Shown here piece by piece: positions 20,869 to 30,942 of a stretch of 64,000 bases of DNA. Under the pieces are notes generated by a model. That model saw nothing but the letters and a program-made list of their open reading frames with translations. It searched no databases and had not been told where the DNA came from. The DNA is taken from the NCBI GenBank assembly GCA_021324045.1, contig JAJPJV010000015.1:18749-82748 (forward strand), given 5' to 3'. Both the position numbers and the translations under genes were made by a program. Within the stretch, counting starts at the first letter, position 1, and the number at the start of each line of letters is the position of its first letter. This DNA comes from Actinomycetota bacterium. GTDB taxonomy: Bacteria > Actinomycetota > Acidimicrobiia > Acidimicrobiales > RAAP-2.

Positions 20869-21777
20869 ATGGCGCGCCTGGACCACCCGCCACGATTCGG
20901 GAGGGTCATCACAGCCATGGTCACCCCGTTCGACGAGGCCGGTGCGGTCGACCTGGATGCAGCCTCCGAGCTCGCTCGTTGGCTGGTCGCGCACGGCAGT
21001 GACGGGTTGGTCGTCGCCGGCACCACCGGAGAGGTGCCCGTGCTGAGCGACGAGGAGCGGATCGAGCTCTGGCGTGCGGTCGCGGAGTCGGTGACGGTGC
21101 CGGTGATCGGTGGATCCGGCAGTAACGACACCCGCCATTCCGTCGAGCTCACCAAGGCCGCCGCCGCGGCCGGGCTTGCCGGGGTGCTCGTCGTGACGCC
21201 CTATTACAACCGGCCTTCGCAACAGGGGATCTTCGAGCACTTCGCGGCGGTTGCCGCGGCAACGAGCCTCCCGGTCATGTTGTACGACATCCCGGCTCGT
21301 ACCGGGCGCCGGATCGCCCTCGAGACCTACCGGCGCGTCGTGAGCGAGCTGCCCAACGTGGTCGCGGTGAAAGACGCAACGGGCGATCCCGCTGGCGCCG
21401 CGCGCTTGGCGGCAGCAACGCCAGCGGCCTTCGAGCTCTACAGCGGGGACGACGCCTTGACGCTGCCCCTGCTGGCGGTCGGGGCTGTGGGCTTGGTGAG
21501 CGTGGCCTCCCATTGGATCGGCAGCGAGCTCGGCGAGACCATCGCTGCGTTCGTCAAGGGCGATGTCGGTGGTGCGTGCGCGATGAACGCTCGGCTGATC
21601 CCTTCCTATGAGTTCGAGTCCACGGAGCAGTTCCCGAACCCGTTGCCTGCGAAGGCAGTCTGCCGTGCGCTCGGTTTGCGGGTGGGGCAGTGCCGCCTTC
21701 CGCTCGGTGCGGCGCCGCCGGAGCTCGACCTGCAGGCCCGGAGGCTCCTCGAGGAGTTGGGCCGGCCACTTGGCTAG
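20869..21777 (+). CDS. dapA: 4-hydroxy-tetrahydrodipicolinate synthase
   Basis: Condenses pyruvate with aspartate semialdehyde, the first committed step to DAP and lysine. The 302 aa form the DapA/NAL TIM barrel: GLVVAGTTGEVPVLSDEE, VTPYYNRPSQQG (catalytic Tyr), MLYDIPARTGRRI and VVAVKDATGD with the Schiff-base Lys. The ATG at 20869 is served by a leaderless promoter overlapping the previous stop codon. Its own stop overlaps the probable TTG start of the RNase J gene. Confidence 0.96.
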   Translation: MARLDHPPRFGRVITAMVTPFDEAGAVDLDAASELARWLVAHGSDGLVVAGTTGEVPVLSDEERIELWRAVAESVTVPVIGGSGSNDTRHSVELTKAAAAAGLAGVLVVTPYYNRPSQQGIFEHFAAVAAATSLPVMLYDIPARTGRRIALETYRRVVSELPNVVAVKDATGDPAGAARLAAATPAAFELYSGDDALTLPLLAVGAVGLVSVASHWIGSELGETIAAFVKGDVGGACAMNARLIPSYEFESTEQFPNPLPAKAVCRALGLRVGQCRLPLGAAPPELDLQARRLLEELGRPLG

Positions 21778-23440
21778 GAGGTCGTTTCCCGTCAGGATCG
21801 TCTTCCTCGGCGGGTTGGGCGAGATCGGGCGAAATTGCGCCTGCCTGGAGGTCGGCAGTCGGATCGTCGTCCTGGACTGCGGGGTCATGTTCCCCGATCC
21901 CGACATGCCCGGCGTCGATCTCGTCTTGCCCGACTTCTCCTACCTCCAAGACCGTGCCGATCGGGTCGACGCCATCGTGTTGACACACGGTCACGAGGAT
22001 CACACCGGAGGACTTCCCTACCTGTTGCGGCAGGTGGAAGCGCCGATCTATGGCTCGGAGCTGACCGTCGGTCTCGCACGCAACCGAGTCGAGGAAGCGG
22101 GATTGGGCGACCGAGCACGCTTCGTCGTCGTCGACGACGGTGAACGCCGCAACGTCGGTCCCATCGACGTCGAGTTCATCCCGGTGACGCATTCGGTTCC
22201 GAATGCCTTCGCGATCGCCTTCCATACCCCCCAAGGCGTCATCTTGCACTCGGGCGATTTCAAGATCGATCTCCAACCCGTCGATGGCCGGCGGACCGAC
22301 CTGGCGAGGATGGGGGCGCTGGCGGAGGGTCCTGGCATCGCGCTCCTGCTCTCGGACTCGACCAATGCCGAAGAACCGGGGTTCACCGCGTCCGAGACAA
22401 GCGTCGGGCTCACGTTGCGTCGGCTCTTCGCGTCCAAGCCGGGACGGCGGATCATCGTTGCGTGCTTCGCCAGCCATATCCATCGGGTGCAGCAAGTGAT
22501 CGACGCAGCCGTGGCGAACGGCCGCAAGGTGGCCACGCTGGGTCGCTCAATGCGGAAGAATGTCGATCTCGCTCGCCAACTCGGCGTGCTCTCGGTTCCC
22601 GCGGAGGCGTTGGTCGAGGTCGAGGAGATCGATCGGCTTCCGGCCGGGGAAGTCTGTGTGATCTCCACTGGCTCTCAGGGCGAACCCATGTCCGCGCTGG
22701 CGCTGATGGCCAGCGGAGAGAACCCGCGCCTCCAGGTCAGTCAGGACGACGTGGTGGTGATCTCCGCACACCCCATTCCCGGCAACGAGTGGTCGGTGGC
22801 TCGGGTGATCGACGACCTCCATCGTCGTGGTGCCGAAGTGATCCACGCCAAGTCGGCCGGCGTGCACGTCAGTGGCCATGCCTGCCAGGGCGAGCTCCAG
22901 ACGCTCCTGGCGGTCACCAAACCCCGGGCGTTCATCCCCGTGCACGGCGAGTACCGGCATCTGGTCCACCACGCCGCACTGGCGCGTGCAATGGGGGTGC
23001 CTTCCGACCAGGTCCTGTTGTGCGAGGACGGGGACGCCGTGCGCCTGGACGCAAGGGGCGTTCGCCGCGACGGCAGCGTGCCCGCGGGATACCTCTACGT
23101 GGACGGCACCGTGGGTGACGTCGAGCATGGCGTCCTGCGCGATCGACGACTACTTGCCGAGGAGGGGGTGGTCATGGTCGTCGCCACGGTCGACCTACGC
23201 CGGGGTCAACTGGTCAGCCCACCCCAGATCGCGACGCGGGGCTGGGTCCATGCCCCGGAAGCCGAGGCGCTCCTCGGGGAGGCCAGCCAGACGGTGGGCA
23301 AGGCCCTCGAGACCGCAATGGCCGACGGTGCTCGTGAGCTCGAGGTCCTCAGCCGGCACGCTCGCCGATCGCTCGGCCGCTTCGTGGGCGAGCGGACCCG
23401 CCGACGCCCGATGGTGATCCCAGTGGTGGTCGGGGTCTGA
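21770..23440 (+). CDS. rnj: Ribonuclease J
   Basis: A metallo-beta-lactamase/beta-CASP RNase with 5'-3' exo- and endonuclease activity. The product (~556 aa) starts near VRIVFLGGLGEIGRN and has the zinc motif THGHEDHTGG, LHSGDFKIDL, the beta-CASP marker HVSGHACQGEL and PVHGEYRHL. Start choice is awkward: the only usual codon near the conserved N-terminus is TTG 21770, overlapping the dapA stop. A perfect AGGAGG (21776-21781) instead points at a GTC (21791) in the same frame. The dapA-rnj-ftsK order is classic for actinobacteria. Confidence 0.94.
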   Translation: MARRSFPVRIVFLGGLGEIGRNCACLEVGSRIVVLDCGVMFPDPDMPGVDLVLPDFSYLQDRADRVDAIVLTHGHEDHTGGLPYLLRQVEAPIYGSELTVGLARNRVEEAGLGDRARFVVVDDGERRNVGPIDVEFIPVTHSVPNAFAIAFHTPQGVILHSGDFKIDLQPVDGRRTDLARMGALAEGPGIALLLSDSTNAEEPGFTASETSVGLTLRRLFASKPGRRIIVACFASHIHRVQQVIDAAVANGRKVATLGRSMRKNVDLARQLGVLSVPAEALVEVEEIDRLPAGEVCVISTGSQGEPMSALALMASGENPRLQVSQDDVVVISAHPIPGNEWSVARVIDDLHRRGAEVIHAKSAGVHVSGHACQGELQTLLAVTKPRAFIPVHGEYRHLVHHAALARAMGVPSDQVLLCEDGDAVRLDARGVRRDGSVPAGYLYVDGTVGDVEHGVLRDRRLLAEEGVVMVVATVDLRRGQLVSPPQIATRGWVHAPEAEALLGEASQTVGKALETAMADGARELEVLSRHARRSLGRFVGERTRRRPMVIPVVVGV

Positions 23441-23480
23441 GCCGACGGGCGGTGGCGAAGCCGGCGATCGCCTCCGGCGC

Positions 23481-25973
23481 TCAGATTCGGGCGAGGTCGA
23501 TCCCTCCGCGCCACAACATGCGCTCGAGGGAAGCGGCCGGTTGCGGCTTGGCCAACAAGAACCCCTGCGCTCGCGTGCACCCCAGGTGGATCAGCTCGTC
23601 CATGTCCTCTTGGCTCTCGACGCCCTCGGCGACCACGTCGAGCCCGAACGCCTTGCCCAGGTTGACCAATGACTGCACGATGGCCTGGTCTGCGGGATCC
23701 CGGGCGACTCCGATGACGAAGCTCGTGTCGATCTTGAGGGCGTGAATCGGAAGGCGCTTAAGCTGGCCCATCGAACTGAAGCCCGTGCCGAAATCGTCGA
23801 GCGCAAGGCGAACGCCGAGCGCGCGGAACTTTTCGAGGATCTTGAGCGCGCGGTCGATGTCGCGCATCACCGCATGCTCGGTGATCTCCAGGCACAACGC
23901 GCTGCCGGGCAGGCCTGCACGGCGAAGGGCGGAGCTCACGTGCTCGACGATCCCAGGGCTGGCCAGTTGCGCCGGGGACATGTTCACCCGCACGACGAGG
24001 TCACGTGCCGGATAGCGCTCACGCCAGGCAGCCATCTGACGGCAGGCTTCCTCGAGCACCCAGCGCCCAAGGTCGACGATCAGGCCGCTTTCTTCGGCGA
24101 CGCCGATGAACTGGTTCGCAGGGATGAGGCCACGCACGGGGGACTCGCACCGCACGAGGGCCTCGACGCCGAGCATGCGACCATTGGTCAAGTCGAACTC
24201 GGGTTGGTAGAAGAGTCGAAGGCCGCCGTGCTCGAGGGCCTCACGCAGCATGAGCTCGGTATCGGAGCGCTCGTCGACCTCGAGACGGAGCACGTCGTCG
24301 AAGATGATCGCCCGGTTCTTCCCCTGGGTCTTCGCGGCATACAAGGCGACATCGGCATGGCCGAGCAGCTCCACACCGCTCATCTGCCTCGGCTCGCCGA
24401 GCGCGATCCCGATGCTCGCGGTGTGGGTGACGTACTGCCCGTTGACCTCGACGGGTTCCTCGACGAGCGCCAGCAGGCGATTGGCCGTTGCCGTTGCGCC
24501 GAGCTCGCCCTCGGCTGCGTCCATGACGACGACGAACTCGTCCCCACCCAAGCGGGCCACGAAATCCGAGGGTCGAACCGACGTCCGCAGGCGGTCGGCG
24601 ATCGTCACCAGCACGCGGTCACCGGCGATGTGGCCGAGGTAGTCGTTCATGAACTTGAAGCGGTCCAGGTCGATGAAGAGCAGCGCGATGCGCTTCGTCC
24701 CGTTCCGCAAGCGCTCGTCAATCTCGTTGAGGAGCGCCCGCCGGTTGGCCAAGCCAGTGAGGTCATCGTGGAGGGCCTGGTAGACGAGGCGGGATTCGGC
24801 CTCGACACGCGCGTTCAACTGCACCAGCATCGCGGCGACCGCCTCGAGGGCGTTGATCTCAGGGGTCGTCCATTGGACGTCGCGAAAGCGCAGGAACCCC
24901 AGCGCCCCTTCGGTCACTTCACCGTTGAGCAGTGGCACGGCTGCCCCGCTGAACGAGTCGAACCCGGTTCCCGCTTCCAGGCGCTTGACGTAGGCCTCAC
25001 CCTCCTCGTCGAGGAGGGATCGCTGGGTTGCGAGGGGCTGCTTGAGGTCCTTGAGGGCACCGAAGATCGGGTCCGCATCGAATGGGACGACGGCCAGAGG
25101 GTCAGGATCGGGGATCTCGGTCCTGGGTGGGTAGTCCGCGACGAGGATGCTTACTCCGGCAGCGTGGTCGTTTCGCCGCAGGAAGGCGACGTCGGCGGCC
25201 AAGAATCGCGCCAACGTCTCGACCGTCCAGTCGAGCGTCTCCTGCAGGGTCGCCACGTCGGTCCGCATCAATCGGCGCGCGACGTTCACGACGAGCTCAT
25301 CGAGCCTCCTGCGGTACTCGGGCGAGGACTTCGTCCATGACGACCTCCACATCGAGGCGAAGACGCGCATGGCCGTACCCTGCTCGTCGGTCCACTCTGT
25401 GTTGCCCCGGCGGGCAACACAGAGTGCTCCCACTGCTCGGCCTGATTCGGCGAGGATCGGTTCGGCCCATGCGGTCAGCTCCTCGTCGGTCCCCAGCCCC
25501 CGCATGAACCCGAACGGACCTTCTCGCTCCATGCGAGCGGAGACGACCTCCGCCAGACGCTCCGCGGTTGCCTCGGGTGCCTCAACGGCTTGCCAGCGGT
25601 ACGTCGTTGCAGCGTCTGGAGCTCGATCCGGCCATGGGAGAACGACCACGGCGACCGTGTGGGGCACGAGCTCCCGCAGGGCCCGCACCAGGTCGTTCGG
25701 CTCCTCGGTTCCGTGGCGCATGGGGCCAGCCTCGCCTGCCGGTGGATCCGAGGCCGCAGGTCCTGCGCTCAGAGAGCTCGAAGGCCCAGCCTGCTCGAGC
25801 GTGGCACGGGTCTCGACGGGAGGGAGATGATCCACCGGGTCCTGAACCTTCGGCCGCCCGGCAGCTGCAGAGATCGCGGTCAAAGCGTTTGCCCTAGCCC
25901 CCGACAACCGGCCCCTCGGTGACGGCGCCACCGAGAACGAAGGGACCATCGGATTTTCGAGAGGATCGCTCAT
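23481..25973 (-). CDS. GAF-GGDEF-EAL cyclic-di-GMP protein (Rv1354c-like)
   Basis: About 830 aa. The N-terminal half contains a GAF-type sensor region ending at LEAVAAMLVQLNARVEAESRL. Then come a GGDEF domain (ALHDDLTGLANRRALLNEI; RLGGDEFVVV near residue 472, intact) and an EAL domain (GVEALVRCE near ~602; LALDDFGTGFSSMGQL; VVAEGVESQEDM), also intact. The layout and the neighbour at 26152 match M. tuberculosis Rv1354c-Rv1355c, where Rv1354c is the c-di-GMP turnover enzyme. Start could be ATG 25973 or GTG 26006; neither has a good ribosome-binding site. Confidence 0.88.
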   Translation of the reverse strand: MSDPLENPMVPSFSVAPSPRGRLSGARANALTAISAAAGRPKVQDPVDHLPPVETRATLEQAGPSSSLSAGPAASDPPAGEAGPMRHGTEEPNDLVRALRELVPHTVAVVVLPWPDRAPDAATTYRWQAVEAPEATAERLAEVVSARMEREGPFGFMRGLGTDEELTAWAEPILAESGRAVGALCVARRGNTEWTDEQGTAMRVFASMWRSSWTKSSPEYRRRLDELVVNVARRLMRTDVATLQETLDWTVETLARFLAADVAFLRRNDHAAGVSILVADYPPRTEIPDPDPLAVVPFDADPIFGALKDLKQPLATQRSLLDEEGEAYVKRLEAGTGFDSFSGAAVPLLNGEVTEGALGFLRFRDVQWTTPEINALEAVAAMLVQLNARVEAESRLVYQALHDDLTGLANRRALLNEIDERLRNGTKRIALLFIDLDRFKFMNDYLGHIAGDRVLVTIADRLRTSVRPSDFVARLGGDEFVVVMDAAEGELGATATANRLLALVEEPVEVNGQYVTHTASIGIALGEPRQMSGVELLGHADVALYAAKTQGKNRAIIFDDVLRLEVDERSDTELMLREALEHGGLRLFYQPEFDLTNGRMLGVEALVRCESPVRGLIPANQFIGVAEESGLIVDLGRWVLEEACRQMAAWRERYPARDLVVRVNMSPAQLASPGIVEHVSSALRRAGLPGSALCLEITEHAVMRDIDRALKILEKFRALGVRLALDDFGTGFSSMGQLKRLPIHALKIDTSFVIGVARDPADQAIVQSLVNLGKAFGLDVVAEGVESQEDMDELIHLGCTRAQGFLLAKPQPAASLERMLWRGGIDLARI

Positions 25974-26151
25974 TCCTGTGTACCGGGCCTGGGTGCCGAC
26001 GCCCACGCGTCCGCTCGACGCGGAGTGTAGGGGTTGCGCAGCGCAAAATCGTGGATAGTTTGTGCCGCCCTGCGTCGATCACCGTTGGCGCACAGGAAAA
26101 TCCCTGGCCAGAGGGCAGTGAGAGGGATCAGGAGCGGCGAGGGCGACCCGC

Positions 26152-29082
26152 TCAGCGATCACACAGGGTGGTGGTCCGTTGCTCGACCCTGCGGCGGAAG
26201 CTTCGAACGGACGGCGGCGGCGTATGGGTGCTCAACCGCAGGACGATCGCCAGCACGGCGTCGGGGCCCAGTCCGGCCGCTGACCGGAACTGTCGGTCCA
26301 TCTCGCGGAGCGGCCGAGCGAAGCCTTCTCCGCCGAGCACCACGAAGTCCTCGTCGTCGAGCGCCCACGCGGACGCGGGGGAGTAGGGCTGGACCGAGAG
26401 GTCTGCGCGCTGCGCTTCGATCCAGAGTCGTTCGACAGCCATCCCACCACTGACGTAGGAGGCCAGGCGGCTGTCTCGGATCGTCACCACCGCGAGGGCC
26501 GAGCACGTGCGGATTGCAGCCTTTGCCCGGTTCGTCAGGAGTCCGCCGCCATCCCATTCGGCGAGGAGCTTCATGACCTCCGGTCGGGCGATGATCGAGA
26601 GGCTGGCAAGCTCATGAGGGGGCAGCTCGAGCGAGCGGACGTCGATGCCGTCCTCGAGCGGGTCCCGCCCTGGCCATCGGAGCTCGCGCATCATGGAGCG
26701 ATGGAGCACCGGGGAGAGGAAGCGGAGGCGATCGGATTCCGCCAGGACGTTCGCGCATCGATCGAGTTGCTCGCGGTCGGTGATCAGCTGGAGCTGAGCC
26801 CCCTCGGCGCTGACCGCGTGCACGAGTCGGCGAACGAGGTCCGGATGAAGCGGGGACCCGTCGCCATTCTTGCGGTTCGCACCGCGCTCGAGCATGGCGC
26901 GATAGAGGGAGGCAAGCTGGCGCTCGTCCGCTCCACCTGCCGAGTAGCGAAGGACCCCGACGGGACCGTCGGGCCCTTCGGGGAACAGCTCGACGACACC
27001 GGGGCGTCCTTGTGCGGCCGCGGCAACCCGGGCATTGAATAGCGCGGCACCGATGGCGACGTGGCTCGCCCGATAGTGCACGTCCATGGCGTTCGTTTCT
27101 TCGATGTCGAGGTAGACGTACAGCGCTCCGGGACGGAGCTCGAAACGCCATGGCTGCGCGTTGCCTCCCGATGGGGCGCGGTTAGCGGCATAGGCCACGG
27201 CAAGGTCGGGGTGCTCTGGAACCGGCGGTTCCCCTTCCTCGGTTAACACTTGCTGGGCACGCTGCTCCGAGGGACCCGCGAGCGTGCGATGGGCCAGCGC
27301 GGCCGGTGCGGGGTCGTCGCTCTGGGGCGGTGGGGCCATCCCGCTTCCCAACAGCTCGTCGAGGTCGATCCGGATCTGTCCGGAAGGCAGGGGCTGGCCG
27401 AGGCCGAAGCGTCGGACTGCAGCCGCGACCGTCGCTGCGCCGAGCGTGACGTCCCCCCCGAGCTGGGGCCAGGTGGAAAGGGTCGCACCGATCTCGAGGA
27501 GCGAGGCGGCGCCTCGGGCGGTAGCCTTCTCCGCCCCGACGACCCGCAACAGGTAGGGGATCGTCTCCTCGATGGTCAGCTTTGCCAACTCTGAGGAGGT
27601 CAGCGCGCCGAGCAAGCCGTGGAAGGGTTGGTGCTCGGGCTCAACGTCGTAGCGCTCCACGTCGAAGAGGCCCCGATCGCTGGTCTCCATGATGACCGGG
27701 ATCCGGCGCTTCTTCGCTGCCTCTCGCACCAGGAGCTTGACGTCGAAGGAATCGCATTCCTCCACGACGAGATCGAGGCCGTCGAGGAAGTCCTCGACGT
27801 TGGAGCGATCGACTCCTGCCGGGTACAGCCGAACCGGGAGATAGGGGTCGATCTCTGCGATGCGGCGCGCGGCAGCCACGGCCTTGTTGACCCCGAGGTC
27901 GAACACTCCGTCGGGGATGCGGTTGAGGTTGGAGAGCTCGATCCGGTCCATATCGGCGAGACGCAGCTCTCCGCACAGCCCCTCGAGCGCAAGGGTGTGC
28001 GCGATGACGTGGCCGACGCTGAGCCCGACGATACCGATGCGGAGACTGCGGAACCGCGCCTGCTCCTCCAGGGTCACCTTGTTCCGGTTGCGGTCGAGGC
28101 GGAGACGTTCGAACCCCGTGGGGCCGAGCATCTTGACGAGCGTCGAGCGCCACGGGAAGTACACGTACCGGGGCGTTTCTCCTTGAATTTCGTGGCCAAT
28201 GCGCGGAACGAGGCGCTCGAGCTCCGCACGCTGGTCGGCGAGCCGGTCGATGACGACGGTCTGGGGGTCGCTGGAAAGGGTACGGATGATTTGGCGCTGG
28301 GCGCGTGTTCGCTCGTCGAGCACGATGCACCGCCAGCTGTTCGAGGCCGGCGCCGCTGGCGACGACCAACCCGAGGTCGAGCTGTCAAGCTGGGAGCGGA
28401 GCTGGTCGGCCTCGATACGCGACCGCCGGGCTTGGTCGGGGTCGCAGAGCTTCGCTGTTCTGGGCCGGCGGCCCCACATGAGAATGGCCCGGAGCTCATC
28501 GGTTGGGAACGGAACGCTCTGGGTGCTGAGTTCGCGAGCACCCGTCGCTGCGATGATGGCCCGGTTCCGTTCGTTGACGACTCCGAGCAGCACCTCGGAT
28601 TCGGTCCAGGCGAGTGCCTGGTGCCAGCAGCGCATGAGCGTTTGCATCACCGAGTGGAGCCCCGCTCCCTTCTTGCGGCCCCAAGCCCCCTTTCCCTCGA
28701 TCACCCCGTAGGGGATGTAGCGGGCGACGATCCTCCGGAGTCGATCGATCTCGGGAGAGCGGGACATCTCTTGGAGGGTCGAAGCTTGATCGACGCTGTC
28801 GAGCGGCCCGTGAATTCGGATCCCGGCGACGACGTCGTCGTTTTGGTCCAGACCCACAAAGAACATGGACACACCCGAGCCGTCGAGCAACTGGTCGCGG
28901 TCGACGATCTCGCCAAACCCGTGCTTCGCGAAGCGCTTGTGGAGCCCATCGAGGTAGCGGATCCACAGGTCGGGCCGCTCCTGAGGATGGTGTGCTTCGA
29001 AGCGAATGCCGGTGCGGTCGTCGAAGAACGCTGCTCCGTAACGAAAGGTGGGAGTGGGGCGCTTCACTGGGGCAACGGTCAT
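26152..29082 (-). CDS. Acyltransferase-like / ThiF-E1 / nitroreductase fusion (Rv1355c, MoeY family)
   Basis: A 976-aa three-part protein. Residues ~1-220 look like an acyltransferase (GNAT/FeeM-like) fold. A ThiF/MoeB/E1-like adenylating domain follows from about residue 340 (LRIGIVGLSVGHVIAHTLA, ADMDRIELSNLNR, VVEECDSFDVK, METSDRGLFDVERYD). The last third begins AANRAPSGGNAQPWRFEL, the nitroreductase FMN-binding opening. M. tuberculosis Rv1355c is annotated moeY, but a molybdopterin role is not shown by the sequence. It could activate a carboxylate and oxidise or reduce the product with FMN. ATG 29082 has GGGAAGGAC upstream. It sits between two GGDEF-type genes on the same strand. Confidence 0.75.
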   Translation of the reverse strand: MTVAPVKRPTPTFRYGAAFFDDRTGIRFEAHHPQERPDLWIRYLDGLHKRFAKHGFGEIVDRDQLLDGSGVSMFFVGLDQNDDVVAGIRIHGPLDSVDQASTLQEMSRSPEIDRLRRIVARYIPYGVIEGKGAWGRKKGAGLHSVMQTLMRCWHQALAWTESEVLLGVVNERNRAIIAATGARELSTQSVPFPTDELRAILMWGRRPRTAKLCDPDQARRSRIEADQLRSQLDSSTSGWSSPAAPASNSWRCIVLDERTRAQRQIIRTLSSDPQTVVIDRLADQRAELERLVPRIGHEIQGETPRYVYFPWRSTLVKMLGPTGFERLRLDRNRNKVTLEEQARFRSLRIGIVGLSVGHVIAHTLALEGLCGELRLADMDRIELSNLNRIPDGVFDLGVNKAVAAARRIAEIDPYLPVRLYPAGVDRSNVEDFLDGLDLVVEECDSFDVKLLVREAAKKRRIPVIMETSDRGLFDVERYDVEPEHQPFHGLLGALTSSELAKLTIEETIPYLLRVVGAEKATARGAASLLEIGATLSTWPQLGGDVTLGAATVAAAVRRFGLGQPLPSGQIRIDLDELLGSGMAPPPQSDDPAPAALAHRTLAGPSEQRAQQVLTEEGEPPVPEHPDLAVAYAANRAPSGGNAQPWRFELRPGALYVYLDIEETNAMDVHYRASHVAIGAALFNARVAAAAQGRPGVVELFPEGPDGPVGVLRYSAGGADERQLASLYRAMLERGANRKNGDGSPLHPDLVRRLVHAVSAEGAQLQLITDREQLDRCANVLAESDRLRFLSPVLHRSMMRELRWPGRDPLEDGIDVRSLELPPHELASLSIIARPEVMKLLAEWDGGGLLTNRAKAAIRTCSALAVVTIRDSRLASYVSGGMAVERLWIEAQRADLSVQPYSPASAWALDDEDFVVLGGEGFARPLREMDRQFRSAAGLGPDAVLAIVLRLSTHTPPPSVRSFRRRVEQRTTTLCDR

Positions 29083-29173
29083 GGCGAGACGGTCCTTCCC
29101 TCAGAACGTACGATCCGAACGGGCACGACGACGGAAAGGGGTACGGGGCGCCCCATGCGCACCCCGACGGTGA

Positions 29174-30913
29174 TCAGTCACTGGCCTCGCAGGGCTCCGG
29201 CGTACCGCTGGTCTCGACGTACTGGTTGAGTGCGCTCAAGGTGGCGCGGCTCGCCGATTCCGTGGGCAAGCCGGTCTGGGCGATCCCGATGAACCGAGGT
29301 CCGGAACCGGTTGTGGAGGCCTGTCGCAGAATGACTCGAACCGGGGTGTCGGCCGAACGATGCAGCGTGCTGACCGAGTCGAGGTAGAGCGGGACCGCTG
29401 CCCCGAGATCAGCGACTGCTCTCAGGGTAGCCTCGGCGGAGCCGACGAGTGGTCCCAGTTCGGATCGCCCACAGCCCACCTTGTCGCCGCGCCGCACGCT
29501 GACTGAGGTCGTGCCCGTTTCGGGAACGAACTCGGCGACGAGGAGCGCGATCCGTTCGTCGCCATCGGACGTCCTGGTGGTGCTCGTGCCGTGGTGGGTT
29601 GCGCGTGGCGGGGCGTCATCGGTGTTGGCTTGGGGTTCCGAGCCGGTCTGGCCGATGGTCAGCACGTCCACCACCGTTCCCTCGAAACCGCGAAGCGCGG
29701 CGATCCGGGTTGCCCGTTGTGCCGTGGTGGGATCTGGGTCGAGGACGACCAACGTGACCGCGAGCGGGCGAGAACGATCAGGATCCGAACCTGTCAGTCC
29801 GACGTTGACCACGCCGGGGAGGAGCCGAAGCTCGAGCTCGAGCTCCCCGAGACGGCTCGAAGGCCGATCGAGACCCGCCGTTGTCGTCCCCGCGCTGGCT
29901 GCGGAGCTCTCTTCTGGCGTCCCTTGCTCCAACTTCGCTCTGCTGTGGGTCCGGGCATCGGGCGCCGCGACGTGCTCATCGCGTTGGTGGGAGAGGTCCG
30001 CACTCGCCAATCGGAGGAGCTCGACGGGGTCCACGGACTCAGCTGGTACGTCGGCTGCACCGGCGAACACGCGGATGGCGTGCGAGCGTTGGGCGACGTG
30101 GTGGCGTAGGCGATGGACGAACGCCATTGCCGATTCCCGCTGTGCATTGTGCAAAAGGACCGCGAAGCGGTGGCCATAGATGCGGGTGGCAACGTCGCCG
30201 GTGCGGGCAGTCGACCGGATTGCATCGCCTGCCAATCGGGCAAGGGCGCGGTTGGCAGGATCTGATTCTGCGTCCGTGGAAACGAACTCCACCAGCACAA
30301 GGGTGAATATCCAACCGTAACGGCCGCCGCGCGCTGCAGCCGCTCGCAGGGCCTCGTTGAAGATCGAGAGGGAGGGGAGACCGCTCGCCGGGTCGCGGGT
30401 CACCGCATGTCGCCCAACGTGGAGCGACAGAGCGAGCTGGCACAGGTTGGCGATGCCGCTGGCCACGGTGCCAGGCACGCTTGCTGGTGTGGTGACCAGT
30501 TGGGTCCCCGAGCCGAGGAGCGATGCCGCGTCATGTGCCTCGATCGGACGCCTCCCGAGCCGGAAGGCTTGTGGACCGAGCGCGTCGTCGTTGACGACAA
30601 CGGTGGCGTTCGCCAGCGCATAGGCAGACGCCACTTCCTCGAGCGTCTCGTAGATGGAGTCGATGCCTGATGTCGACTCCGAAAGACGGCGGACCAACGA
30701 CACGAGAAGCTGAGTCTCGTGGCGCGAGCTGTGATCGGACTCGGCTTCCTCGGCGACGGGTGGGAACAGGCTTGCAGACCAAGTGCCTGGGATCGGGGGC
30801 GCGAAGCCGCCCACATGATCGGAACGCCTGGGGAACCCGTGACCGTTGCTTCGGCTCAGCCGCGCACCGTGGACCATGCCGTTGCCATGTCCGTTGGAGG
30901 GGTTGGGAATCAC
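29174..30913 (-). CDS. Degenerate GGDEF-domain protein, possible c-di-GMP-related sensor
   Basis: About 580 aa. A GAF-like region is followed by a GGDEF-like domain starting VTRDPASGLPSLSIFNEAL. At the active-site position it reads RIYGHRFAVLL, so GGDEF has become YGHRF and cyclase activity is unlikely. A linker and a C-terminal alpha/beta domain (LLVAEFVPETG; LVGSAEATLRAVADLG) follow; I do not recognise that domain. The promoter TTGGAT-16-TACAGT (30943-30970) would start transcription near 30935, so starts upstream of that (TTG 30952) are unlikely. GTG 30913 or ATG 30877 are the candidates. It is 91 nt ahead of the MoeY-like gene and probably in its operon. Confidence 0.65.
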   Translation of the reverse strand: MIPNPSNGHGNGMVHGARLSRSNGHGFPRRSDHVGGFAPPIPGTWSASLFPPVAEEAESDHSSRHETQLLVSLVRRLSESTSGIDSIYETLEEVASAYALANATVVVNDDALGPQAFRLGRRPIEAHDAASLLGSGTQLVTTPASVPGTVASGIANLCQLALSLHVGRHAVTRDPASGLPSLSIFNEALRAAAARGGRYGWIFTLVLVEFVSTDAESDPANRALARLAGDAIRSTARTGDVATRIYGHRFAVLLHNAQRESAMAFVHRLRHHVAQRSHAIRVFAGAADVPAESVDPVELLRLASADLSHQRDEHVAAPDARTHSRAKLEQGTPEESSAASAGTTTAGLDRPSSRLGELELELRLLPGVVNVGLTGSDPDRSRPLAVTLVVLDPDPTTAQRATRIAALRGFEGTVVDVLTIGQTGSEPQANTDDAPPRATHHGTSTTRTSDGDERIALLVAEFVPETGTTSVSVRRGDKVGCGRSELGPLVGSAEATLRAVADLGAAVPLYLDSVSTLHRSADTPVRVILRQASTTGSGPRFIGIAQTGLPTESASRATLSALNQYVETSGTPEPCEASD

Positions 30914-30942
30914 ACGGAGATGGTTCTCGCTAATGGGTGCCC

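Noticed and set aside
23742..25340. 532-codon open frame on the plus strand
   Set aside because: Antisense shadow of the GAF-GGDEF-EAL gene; no start site and no motif.
27619..29229. 536-codon open frame on the plus strand
   Set aside because: It lies opposite the Rv1355c-like fusion, has no recognisable motif, and is open only because of high GC codon bias. The minus-strand protein has clear domains.
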